A stretch of DNA of 64,000 bases from Carposina sasakii (taxonomy: Eukaryota; Arthropoda; Insecta; Lepidoptera; Carposinidae), in assembly GCA_014607495.2 (NCBI GenBank), contig CP053169.1:3224001-3288000 (forward strand), in the 5' to 3' direction. Each line of letters begins with the position of its first letter. Position 1 is the stretch's first letter. This document shows, in pieces, positions 45,023 to 57,500 of the stretch. The notes beneath the pieces were generated by a model. It was not told where the DNA came from. It saw only the letters and a program-made list of their open reading frames with translations, and ran no database searches. A program made the position numbers and the translations under genes.

Positions 45023-48000
45023 AAACAAATTTGTTGCGCATTCAAAACATCGTATGTACGTTCTCGGAATAGATTGTAGTAAACGATTCATTCATGTACA
45101 TAATAACAGCTTTTTCTACAGAAGAAACTTTTATTTTCTTTCTGTATTTTCCCCGAAAGCTAGAAGATAATTAGTAATTTGAAGAATTTCCTGAGCTGAT
45201 GTGGGTCTTCACTAGAATACATCAGTTGCATCTCCTTTGGTACATGTCGCAAGAGTCGAAGGAACTTTTCACTGGTCATTTTCATCTGCCCCCGCTATGC
45301 TACACGCCTCACGAGCCTGTAAATCTCCTTTATGGTCCTACAGTTCTAACTCCATTTCAGGAATACAGCCGTGTACCTACCTATGTATGTATGTATGTAT
45401 GAAGAATGCCGAAGACAGGTTAACCAGAAAGTAAAGGGAATAGGTCTTGCGACCAAGAAACCGCACACCTAACATGAAGTAACAAATCTTTTTGTCACTA
45501 CTGATTGCTATGTATGTGCATTGCTGCTTTGACACTTTCGGGGAACCAGCATGAGTCTATTAGTAGAAGATAGAATACGGTCCAGCATATAAGAATTTAG
45601 GACCTTGGACCTCCAGGAGGCTTTAACAATGTAACAATTGTACGAGCGACATGTACGAATTGTACGAATCGTGATTATCGTGAAACAACTGTCACAGATT
45701 TATCAATTTGTGTATATGGGCTCATGTGCTGATGCGAGGCTTCACTTGTACTTTTACGGCCTTGTTATGCTAAACGGGATGTATCATCTCCTTCTTGTCA
45801 ACACATTCTTCTTCTAATTTTGGGACCACAGTTGTGTGTGCTTGCATATTAGCTATAGGGGCGAAGTACCTAAATTTGATAAGTAATCCCTAATAGATAG
45901 GTAAGTACTGGGAAGAAAAATTATTTCTCACATTTAACTAATCGCACGCGCTAATTAAGAGCCTCATTCCTAATAAGTCATAATAACTACGAGATAAATA
46001 ATTAATAATGCAAAAACATTTCTTTATAAAAATAAGATAAGCACATTGGTCATTTTGTAATCGCAACACAAAGATTCTGTGACTCGCATTTTACGCGAGA
46101 AGCATTGTAGGACAACCACGAAATCAATGGCTATGAGTAATAGAGGTTGATGACAAAAACATGCCTATTATTAAACAAATAGACGCTTTCTAAAGTCTTC
46201 GGTTTACTTATGGCAAGGATATATCGATTTATTTTACTTACTAGAGCTGTCACTTGACTCAAAATAGGTAATACTTATACCAACCAGAAATACAGGATCG
46301 CGAAGGATATCTTACAGCCTCTAGGTATTATATACTTACTTACATATGAAAATAGAAAGGTCATTGTATCGCCAAACGTCCTATGAAGCGCAAAACTCAA
46401 TTTGTGTGTCTATTTGTTGGATGGGTAGGAAGATTTACAAATATTTATTGATAGTATGTGGCTGTGCAACTAATTAAGTATTTTGTCAAGTTCGAAATTA
46501 TTATAATTTCATGACAAATCTATAAATAATTTATTAAAGAGAGATATAATTTTGTTTGACAGTGAACATGCCTAACAAAATTATGTCCTACTTCGATATA
46601 TGTATTATTATATTACGAGTATTAAGCCTAACGTTTAATGAACATAACAAAACCTGAACCCAGTGAGAAAAATATATCTATAAGACACCTTTCAAGTTCA
46701 AAAACCCATACTTTATGAAGTTATGGTCAAACCAATACTCAAATGAATTCATTTCAATTAAAGACCTTCTAAATTGGCGCTAGTGTCTTACTAACATCAA
46801 CACAGACTACAGTGAAGCGTCATAGCGTCACATCTCCGTTGAACTTTAACGATGATTTCCTGTGCACTACAGTCTTCAACATTAGAATCTATACTCACCC
46901 TTCACTTTACTTAGTAATTACTTTGTGGTAGTTAGTGTATACTTGAAGACACTGTACGTAGTACTTACGGGTGCATAGAGACATGCATGTGCGTCATCTA
47001 AAATGAATCAGAGAATGGGCATGTTTCCACTAGACGACACGGCCACGACAGGACCACGGCTTTTTTGGAAGCAAAAATGTATTAAATAGAATGGTTAATT
47101 TTAACACTACCACGAACACCAAATACATTAGTGACCTTAGCTATCTTGCAGTGTAGTGTCAGCAGAGTAAAATTTGCAGTGTGGTGTCGGCAAAGTAGAA
47201 TAGCAACACCCCATGTCTGCCCGTGGGTATCATAGAGGCGGTTCAAGGTTTTCGGGAGATGGGCAACAGCACCAATCATGTTGATAAAAGTCCGAAAATG
47301 AAGATCATCCAGCGCCCACCAACCCGCCTGCCCAGCGTACCTACCTACCTGACTATGGGTAAAAAGAATTGGACAGCAACACAGGCTTATGTGTAGCTAT
47401 CGACCTTTAATTAGTGAGGCTGAGATGTGAGACTCTTTGTTTATAAATTCTTAGTCATACTTGTACATAAGTAGTCCAGTCATCTACTTAGTAAAGAGAT
47501 AAATATTAACGTGTAGAATTTGAAGACCATGTACTAATCAAAATTGTAAACTACAATGACCCTATTGTCAGACAAACCTGATTTTATAGCAGTTTAGTTT
47601 ATGTAAAAAATTATATAAACATACATACATATAATCACGCCTTTATCTCTTACGGGGTAGGCAGAGCACTAAGGGCCGATAGAACCACATGGTGCCACTT
47701 CTGACCAATTTTGAGGGTATAGTTGAGATGTACAAGTTCGGTTAGTAGTGACAGATGGTCGGCCCATCGCCTACAAAACACCAAGACCCTCTTGTCCCTC
47801 TACTGACTTGTACAGTATGCCCGTAAAAATATGTTTGTTTTTATGCCGTCGTTGATGCGGCGCTTCGCAAAAATATATGAGCTAGGCATTCTCTCAGGTG
47901 ATAAGCAAGCAACTTGTCACTGATCACTTACATCGGTTCCAGCTATGCCTGGCGTATGAGTGACTGGGATTTTCTTTATGATCCTGTAGTTCTAGCTTCC

Positions 48001-48100
48001 CCATTTCGGGAACACAGCCGCGTGTGTATGTATGTATGTATGTTATAGATTGCTTGTATCATAGTTTCATGTTAAAAGAAAGTACGTACGTCAAATAAAT
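45023..48100. other. Intergenic region with repeat fragments
   Basis: Family A copies lie at about 45190-45410, 45720-45850 and 47845-48030. An inverted family B copy lies at about 47150-47345, and family H at about 47618-47825. I see no gene. Confidence 0.5.
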
Positions 48101-48182
48101 ACGTAATAAATAACTAAAATAAGTATAAAGTAAAATAGGTATATATCTACTTAAAGAAAAACGCCAAATAATTTTATACTTT

Positions 48183-51100
48183 TTATATGCTATTAGGATC
48201 AGGATGATAAGGTAGTTCTACAGTAGTAACGGAGTTGTCTGGCAGCTGAAGCAGAGCGACGTCTCCGTCCTGCAACTGGATGCCCAGCATCCTTGATTTG
48301 CCGCTTTGCCGCTGTGACCAGAATAAACGTACCTCTCGATATCCGTAACGCTATCGTCAGTAGATTTTTTTAACGTTCTGAAAAAGGTGACCGCGGAGAT
48401 ATTAATTATAAGAGCTATTCTGTACCCTAGTTGGCATATAAACATTTGATTTCGATTGATTGATCGAAATTTTCTAATCCGGCCTGCGGAAGGATTGGCG
48501 TGAGATCTGAGAGCCTTACTTGAGAGTGTACCTTAGTCATACAGGAAATAAAAACATATAAAAGTGATACATAGAAAAAAATATAAAATCATAACTCAAA
48601 AACAAATTCATTCATCATCCAAGTGGATCCAAGGACCACAGACGCGGCAGTCAGGCTAGGTACTACTATTTCAAAAAATAACTTACTCATTATAAACAAC
48701 GACCACTACAGTATTCATCGGTGTCAAAAACGCCACATTACTGATCCCAGAAGACAGTATCGACTTTGTTTCCTCCACTTTCACCCTCTTAGATCCTCGT
48801 GGTATGAACTTGGAGAAATGTCCCATGGCGTAGAACATTGGCTGTTTGACGAACTCCTTGCTCTCTGGTAACACTATAATGGGGGAGTCTACGTTATTCT
48901 TTGCCCAGTTAGGACCTCCTTTCGCGTCGAGACAGAGGTTCCAGTCTATCCAGCCTACTACATCGTGGTTCAGGTCCTGAAATTTATTTTAAAATTACTA
49001 TTGGAATCCACGGTGTACTTAAAATACAATGACGAACAAACTAGAGAAAGTTAGCAAGATAAAGCGTGAATAATGATATATTTTAGAGAGGCTTTGTCCC
49101 TGGATATGTGGCATTTATGTTTACAAAATAATTTGAGATATCTACGATGGTTTTATTGATAATTCTATTCCAGTTAATTTCAGTGTTTTATTGTTTTACC
49201 GTAATTATGTCTTCAATATAACTTTTCGCTCTTTTCCAGGATCCCAGCTCAACTTTTTTCTGCCACGGAAAACTTCCTATAAAGTAAAACATTTTAGTAG
49301 GTATGTTTTTATGGTAGGTTATGATAACTAATAAGTAATAAATGAATACATAATATTAACACATTTTGCATCACAGTCCTACAATAATATCCCTAAGCGC
49401 TTATATCGTGGGTGCTAAGCAAGGGTATGTAAACACATAAACAATTATAGCAACATTCATGACTAGACTAGACACATAAACATCGATATTTATCATGTCA
49501 ATGTTTGCAGCTACCGGGATTCGAACCCAGGCTGGCAGAGTCACTGCTGCGCACGAGTATAAGTAGATACCTACGCCTATGTATGTAAAATTAAAGTCAG
49601 GAGAAATCTAACTATTACCTTCGCAAGCTTCTGTAGCCAGGACGAATTTCCCAGGATAATCCTTAGGCACATTAGATAGAAATGAGGCCGGTGCCAAGAA
49701 GTCTGTGTAGTAGTGTACAGCTACCCCGTCCATGTAGTCCAGAACTTTGGGGTGCTCGTTGATCATCTGATAAATGGTAAAATTAGATAGCTATAGAAAG
49801 TATTTTTATTATGAATGGTCACTCCACGTCTAAATAACCTACGTAAAAAAAGAAACTAGAGCTACAAAATAAAATAAAATTTACAAATAGAAGACTCCTT
49901 GCAAGTCCTCCACCGCTGGCAATGTTTGGAAAGTTGGTCTTATTTAATATTGCCATAGAGGAATAAGTCTATGATATTGCTATGAAAATGATACACGAAA
50001 TATATAGGGTACAATAGAATTTGTATGATAGTGGCATATAGATCTTTGTTGCCAAATTTTCTTCTTCCATTTGTTAAGTTTCAACGAGTATCATCAATGT
50101 CAATGTTCCTACATAAGGGATGTATTGTATACCTTATTAACCCATAATGGTATTGTGATTCGTTGATCATCTCCAATCAGTATCTTGACGTCCTTAAATG
50201 TGGAGTTTCGTATAGTTGGTCCCAAGTTTTCGACTATCCATTGTCCCTGAAATATGGTAACTGGTAAATTCATCATCTTCATCATCATCATCTGTCAGCT
50301 AATAATTACTCACCGCAATGACTCTTTACTTGAAATAATACTGTATATTGTTTTCATTGTTACGAGTATTGTTATATTATTTCGGGATAAAAATATTCTA
50401 TTCCATCTTCCTACTATCCAATCTTCTTCACGTATATTACCTCGTAACAAACTGTTTGTATATGAAACTACTTCCTTACCATGTGTTGACATGTCCATCC
50501 TAAAGAGTTAAACCTGTTCACAGGAAACACTCCGTTCGTGGGTTCGTTGGTCGTGGTGATGGCCCACACGAAGATATCTTCAGTGGCATATTTCTCCAAA
50601 AATCTGGAATATTTAAAAGAAAATAGCCAAACAGACCAGAAAGAGCGAAATACGGGATTGCCACGTGGCCTAAGTAGTCCAATTACTCTATCCGATTAAG
50701 CTAATGACACAGATTTTTAGTTTTCTGATGGTTTGATTAAACGTACTGCGAGGAATGCGAGGTAATTACCATCGGATTATTATTAGTGAGGGAATACATA
50801 CATATACATATAGCTAATCTCCATTGAGTTGAGTTTACATGAGGACATTATTATTATCTGTGATATAACTAACTTGTAGTGGTAGTCAGCATAGGTCTGG
50901 TAATACTGCGGTTTCAGGCGACTGAAACCTCCATAAGCGTTGCTGGTCTTCATCCACTTGGGAGGGGACCATGTTGTGGCCACAATGTGTATGGGGGCAG
51001 TTGATGCCTGTTTGCTGGCTTTTATCATTGGGATCTGGAATATCAAAAACATAGTCATATCAGTCATTACGATTAAGTCCACTGCTGAACATAGACCTCC

Positions 51101-53777
51101 CTCAAGGGGGAGTTTAGACCGCGTAACCCGCCACGCTGGTTTAATGCGGGGTGGCGGGTGGCCTTACTTTGTTGTTCTACAGATTGTACTATAGGCAGGT
51201 GAGGATTTGTTGGGTTTCGTGGGATCTTAAATGGGACCCCTTACCCCTTTGAAAACAGAGGGTTCAATAATATCTTCATTTACCTCTATATCAATTACAA
51301 AGTAACTATTTTTTTTTGGCATAAGAGTTGTTTTCATAATCTTGCTAATACCAAAAAAGCTATATCATCGCGCTCAAATTACATTTGCTTGATAATTAGC
51401 TTTTCTCAGAAATGACATTGGTATTATTATTATTTTGTTTGTGATAAAGTTGTTAGGATTGTTTCTAAGACAATTTTTTTAACTATGTACTTCTGTATCA
51501 TTGAATGTCTGTTTTCGATGTTTTGCGATAGCCATTATTATTCTGAACAACTCTAATGGTATCGAAGCTACTTCTAGCGTACCTTAAACTTGTAATCGTC
51601 ATCAGTAAGGGTGAAATTATTCAGTTTGACATCATTTTCGGGCAACTCGTTGTAAGCATAGGCGCGAGTGCTGAAGTCAGTCCCACCGATGGGAACTCGT
51701 ATCATGTTGTACTGGAGCCCTTTGTCGCTGAAGTATGAGCTGGAAGAATATAGTTTTCAATGCCATTCATGCTGTAAGACTTAGAATGATTCTAGATAGT
51801 AGGTACTACAAAAAATACAATACATCAGCCTATTGCAGTCCTCTCCGGGGAACTGATAGTGCGATTCTGACTGATTTTCAATAGGTCATTAATGGTCTCA
51901 TAGCCTATCTGAAGGATAAATTTGTTTCTTACTCTTAAACTACCAGCGAACCTTGTCAATTTAGAAAATATTAATTATCTAGGTACATCAATTTTAGAAC
52001 GAATTTACGTTTTAAATAAATCCACATAAGACAAGGGACACTAACTAGATTAAATAAAACTTACTCTATCAATGAACTCTGCAGGGCGTCAGGGAGACTT
52101 CGCCAGTTGATGCCGGCTGCATCAGTGACTGCTCCTCCAAACCCTTCCACAGTCTGGTGAGTGGACTCCGGGTATATCTTCAGTAGTATCTCACTTCGAG
52201 ATAATGATGCTGGAACAGAGAGTTACTCATTGTAGGTGACCTAGTACCTATACATATTTCTTTATACACAAGGGTTTAACAAAAGGGTATGTTGTAATTA
52301 ACATAACGAATGTTGCAAAAATAACATAGAAAATCTGTTCACAATTTGATGAGATTTCAAGTTTCAGTTATTGTAGATAATATCTGTATAGTGGGCTATT
52401 TTCATAGAATTTCGCTTAACATAACCCTTTTGTTACACCCTGTATGTGTTTTTCTATTTATTGATCTACAACAACTACCTACGAGTTAAGGAACTTACCA
52501 TTGGCCTTTGATTGTAACTGAGAGCTGGTTTTCAAGAACCGAAGTCCAGCCTGTAAATGCATAAAGGTAGATTTTAATAAACGCTATGCAATATATAAAA
52601 CTTCTTCTTCATTGTCGATTTACTTATTTAGTTACTTAGTAAAAAAATAAGTCAAGTATACATATGCAAAATACGGGAGGTAGAGATGAATTTCGAAAAA
52701 AATTGAATATTATGCAACAGTATACAGGTGTATATAACAGTATACGCATGATTTCGAGTCTTACATATGGACAGGTTCTTTACTAAGACTTCGAGTATTT
52801 ACATGACTTTTTACTTTACATAACCCTTCAGATACAAGCTACGTTACGTAAAGAAAAAAAGTAAGAAAAAAGATAAAGAGACGTCATAGATTGAATACAT
52901 GGAGCAATAGCCTATACCCTAGAATATTTATGTATAAATTTATTAATATATTGTATAGTTATGGGAACAGCATGACATACCTTCGACGATGTGTAAGCTA
53001 CATATCGACCATCCACCGCGGGTTCTCTTGTTACCTCGTCGCAGTAAGTCGTGTTGCACACACATAACACCGACTCACCTTTCACAGCCCTGCTTGCACA
53101 TGGTTTTCTGGAGATATGTGTGATGATTATGTTGACATAAGCTTATAGTTACCGGTAAGCACTAGTGTGGACAGAGCATTGAATTTAAATTAAGTTTAAA
53201 CTTTCGGAGGTGATTATTGGAATAAACCGTTATTTGTTATTTGGTCTAGCCTAATCTTATTGCTCAAGATTTATTTGTTTGGTTTTCGTTGGTACTATTA
53301 TCTAGCTAACGATATAATTTTAATATGTAGGTACTTAGACATATAACTCGTTATTCCGAATATGTAGAGTCACTTTTATAATAACGAAAGATATGAAATT
53401 ATGCAAATAAGTCACTTTCTTATCTGAGAACTCGGAGAAAGCTGACTCCCTTTATCAACAACATAGCGGTTAAACAAAATAGCAGCTATTTTGTTTTCAT
53501 CTAAGTTTTTAGTGTTCCGTAGTAGATAAGAACGCTTATGGTTTTAAAATAGGGTAGGTTCGGTATCTCCTTATGTTCTTTTGAAACATAAAGAAATTGT
53601 GAAGGTACATTAATCTATTCGTATTAATTCGTAATATATGATAATATGGACCTACGCCTCGTCACATATGATAAAACGAGCAGAAATAAATGGTTTGTAC
53701 TTACCGGTTTTAATAACGTTAAATGCAGAAATTAATGTCCAAGCACACGTCAAAATCATACATGTTAAATAATTCAT
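48183..53777 (-). CDS. Gba1: Glucosylceramidase (GH30), paralog A
   Basis: A lysosomal or secreted acid beta-glucosidase that splits glucosylceramide into glucose and ceramide. Exons in coding order: 53705-53777, second exon ending at 52981, 52499-52550, 52065-52209, 51583-51739, 50874-51034, 50480-50603, 50133-50246, 49619-49766, 49200-49276, 48687-48976 and 48183-48303. A signal peptide is followed by the CVCNTTYCDEV segment and EGFGGAVTDAAG. The acid/base glutamate is in TTTNEP (about E270) and the nucleophile in ATEACE (about E375), 105 apart as in the family. About 540 residues, a normal length. Two points need care. The acceptor matching paralog B (exon start 53107) is one base short and breaks the frame; an acceptor 34 bases upstream (start 53141) restores it with 12 more codons. 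The last exon is read from a non-obvious acceptor at 48304-48305, chosen because it yields NSVTTVEL, matching paralog B. Confidence 0.88.
49376..49560 (-). mobile_element. tRNA-derived SINE S1 in Gba1-A intron 9
   Basis: On the minus strand GGGTTCGAATCCCGGTAGC (B box) precedes AAACATTGACATGATAAATA and a body ending near GGACTGT. Confidence 0.75.
51062..51175. repeat. RTE-tail-like repeat fragment in Gba1-A intron 5
   Basis: GTCCACTGCTGAACATAGAC followed by CTCCCTCAAGGGGG is a short relative of the family B and RTE tails. Another fragment is at about 51829-51850. Confidence 0.5.
52266..52443. mobile_element. MITE family F relative in Gba1-A intron 3
   Basis: TTTAACAAAAGGGTATGTTG at the left and CATAACCCTTTTGTTACACC at the right are inverted. 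The interior has diverged from the other copies. Confidence 0.6.
53108..53704. other. Gba1-A intron 1
   Basis: Nothing recognisable apart from the alternative acceptor of exon 2 at 53142-53143. Confidence 0.45.
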
Positions 53778-54500
53778 TTCTATTGATATATTTTAAAACA
53801 TGGATCACAGGTCCTAACTCTCGCATATTACGTACACAACTGGATGAAATAAACAATTTTAATATGAATCAAAACCGGCATTGCTTATTTTAGACCTTAT
53901 GCAACTGTGGTAAGGCTACTTATCGCGTTACGTAGTTAAACTGGTCGTAAACACGAATCGAACAGTCGGCATTCATCATGACTACACTTAAGTATACTTT
54001 TTAATTAGAAAATGATGTCATTTTTATACCCGCAGTAGCAAGGTAACGGTTGGAACACTGTATGTGTTATGATTTAGGGATCAACTTATTTGGCGAAAGG
54101 TCAGACGATTTTATGCGATATTGTTTGAGGAACAATGCTGTTTATTCTCTGGAAGTGTTTGGATATTATGTACTTTGTATTATTCTATTATCTCTACTGG
54201 TATTATAGTGGACATTGGACAGAAAACAATAAGTAATGTCTTTCATTATCATTACGCATTCCATCTGCATTACTGCTAAGGGCTTAGACAATGGAACAAT
54301 TTTACGAACCTAATCGACGTTTGCATTGTTATCCCAATATACTCACTGGATAATAACGACTAGACTATCAAATTGTTAAATTGCCTAAGTTTCCTATCCT
54401 AAGTAGATACTACTTGATTTATATATATTGATAAAATAAAGTCCCATCCAAGGATTCAAATAAATATAGACATACACGGTGCTATTACAAAACAGTATCT
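53778..54500. other. Region between the two glucosylceramidase genes
   Basis: It holds the upstream region of paralog A and the end of paralog B. I cannot name a clear TATA box or initiator for paralog A, and see no repeat or further gene. Confidence 0.45.
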
Positions 54501-54505
54501 TGCAC

Positions 54506-54511
54506 TTTATT
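54506..54511 (-). promoter_or_regulatory. Polyadenylation signal of Gba1-B
   Basis: AATAAA on the minus strand, about 40 bases after the TAA stop of paralog B. Confidence 0.6.
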
Positions 54512-54550
54512 TCTTATAACATGACTTATATTTTATAGCATTTTATGGTA

Positions 54551-57500
54551 TTATCTTTGGGTCAAAATATCATCTTCTCCATTAAGTTCGATGTCGACAG
54601 AGCAGGCATAGTCCCTCCACAGATCTCTATAACATACAAGATAGAATTGATCATAGCGACATCAATTAAACAAAAAATATACAGATCAAAATTCTACGTA
54701 AAATTAACTAATTGACATAACCTTTACGTTATTTATTATACATGAGTTTCAGGCAACGAAGGGCAATTGTACTATTGTTGAAAGATAGTTTCATTATTCA
54801 TATTCGCATTTCGTAACAAACAAATTTTGACAATTTCTAAAGTCTAAAGAGAAGCATTGAAAATGTCAAAAACACCATGAACACCCAAACCAATGCTAAA
54901 TCAAAACTAAACCTTAACCAAAAACGTTCCGTTGAAAGGAAGAAACATTGACATTTAGCGCAATTGCCCTCCTAAGCTACTGTACTGTACTTACATTCGG
55001 TTGAGAATTTCCACTGTGGTCACTGAGTTAGGCTCCATATACACAATGGCTTTGCTCTCGTACAATTCTAGCCGTACTGTGGTCGTTGAGTGGAACGTTG
55101 AATAGTTGGAACTGTAAAATTAGAATAGTAATTTTATTATGAACATAGATTATAGTTTCACTACTCTTGAAAGGCTGTAGTCATGCTACGAATTTCGTAG
55201 CAACTACGAAGGACTACGACGGGCAAGGACATAATATTTATAAAAGCTCTATTATGTGATTGATACACTTGCTTTTAAACCTGATAAACTGCTTACAAGT
55301 TGTCTCCTTATAACAGAAGCGAAATTATTTGATAATAGACCGCTGCAGAGAACTTAATAATTGAGAGTTCATAATTAGAGACACGAAGTCAAATGTTTAT
55401 TTTTATCTACAAATTGTTATTATCCTTACTGATTTCGAAAATTACTCAGTCTGCTTTGGTACACCGGTGTATAGATACATAGGTTACTTTTTATCCCGGA
55501 AAAAATATTTTCTGTGCATTTTTTATTTCAAGAACTAACTGAAACTCTTACTAAGCTAAGATAAAGATAAAAAAAATTACTCATTATACAGCACAACAAC
55601 AACCACATTCTCCGGTGTCAGAAACGCCGTATGGTCGACACCACCGACGTTAGCAACCTCCTTCACGCCTATCCTCTTCGATCCGGGTGGTATGAACTTC
55701 GAAAAGTGTCCAATCGCATAGAACATCGGCTGTTTCCAAAACTCTCCGGCGTTTGCGTCTACTATAACCGCGGAATCTATGAAGTTGTTGAGGAAGTTTG
55801 GTCCTCCAGTCGTGTCTAGGCACATGTTCCAATCTATCCAGCCTATTACGTTGAAGTTTAGGTTCTGAAATCAGATAGATACAGCTATGGAAAGAGGAAA
55901 ATCTTTAGAATATAAATTTCACTTGAAATATATTCGTCATTCAAAGATTTAGCTATCTCTACGTTCGCAATATACGTAGTTTACTAGCGGCCGCTAATAA
56001 TAATAATAACAGCGACTGCGTAAACTTTAGAATCCTCGAATTTTCCTGTGCAATTTTGTAAAGAGATATTTTTAATTGCACATCAAATAAATAATCGCCC
56101 ATCAATTTAATGTCATCTTTTATATGCTTTTTTACATCGAATGAATTAATTTAATACAAATAACAACTACAGCAGATAATTTGAAAATATGCATAAACTT
56201 TTTCGATTTCCGTTGCAAATTCGAGAAATCCAAGAAACCCTCTCCAAGAATCACAACACCTTATATGAAAACAAACTTGGATAGCAAATTATTTATTCCC
56301 TTTGGTTATCTGACCATTCGAAAAATCGGAACGAAGCCAAATAAAGCTTACCTGTATAATATCCTTAATGTATACTTTTGCTCGTTCCCACGATCCCAAA
56401 AATACAGTCGGCTTCACCTGAACCCCTGTTGAAAAACAAATGACGACGAATAAAATAAATGAAGAGTAGGCTTTAAAAAGTACGCAATTTCCGGTATTGA
56501 CGGAGTTACGCGCCTTGAACGAGGTGGTTAAATGAAAGACCTGTAAGTATCTTGATTAGAAGCAACTCAACTAATTTGATAATTAGGTAATCGAAACCTT
56601 TGTGAGTGAGAATGACTTACTATATGAATTTATGACCACTGTAAATATGTGTGCGCCGTTTCATGTGCCATTGCAAAGACGCACGTAGAAAACGCCGATA
56701 TTAAAATTTTGTAAAGTTATTTACCTTGACTAGCCTCAGTGTAAAGCAAAAACACTCCAGGGAAGTCCTTTAAAGCGCTCGTCATCGACTCTGGAGCGAC
56801 TATGTCATCGTAATAGAAGTGAACAGCTACTCCACTTATGTAGTTTAAGACTTCAGGGTTTGTACTGACCACCTATGAGGGAAATAAAACAAAAAACATA
56901 ACATTCACTATGGGTGCGCCCACCACCGGGCCCTACACCCTCCACTGACCCTCGGATCTGATAACTCATAACTGCGGAAACAGGCACTTGCACTAACAAC
57001 AATCGCCACGAGAAATCAGATCCGAGCACCTGAACCTGAAGAATTGTAACGCCTAATACAATTTCATTTAAAAAACATAACGTAATGGGGTAGCCAGGAC
57101 TATCGGATGATAAAGAATCCCACAGCCATGCTTAGCATAGCACGGACAGTGATAAGTTGCGAGCTTATTGCCTTGAGAGAATTCCTGAGTTCCTTAGTTG
57201 ACTCTTACGACGTTCACTGAAGGAGATTATCAGTCAAATCAGAGGTCGCGGGAACTTTTACAAAGGACTTTAGAGAAGCTTAACATAGTCTGAACAAAAT
57301 ACTACAAAAGCCTAACAAGTAGTTCTTACCATATTGAACCAGATGGGGATAGTGAACCTCTGATCGTCACCAGTCAGAATTTTTAGGTTACTGTAACTGG
57401 AGTTCGCGACGGCTGGACCCAGGTTTTGAGTAATGAACGAAGTCTGAAATAATTTACCGAATTAATAAAAATAAAACCTATAGAAGAAAAATATAAATGA

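Noticed and set aside
48218..48445. 75-codon minus-strand frame at the end of Gba1-A as the true C-terminus
   Set aside because: No similarity to the family end, whereas the other acceptor gives NSVTTVEL as in paralog B; kept only as a possible alternative.
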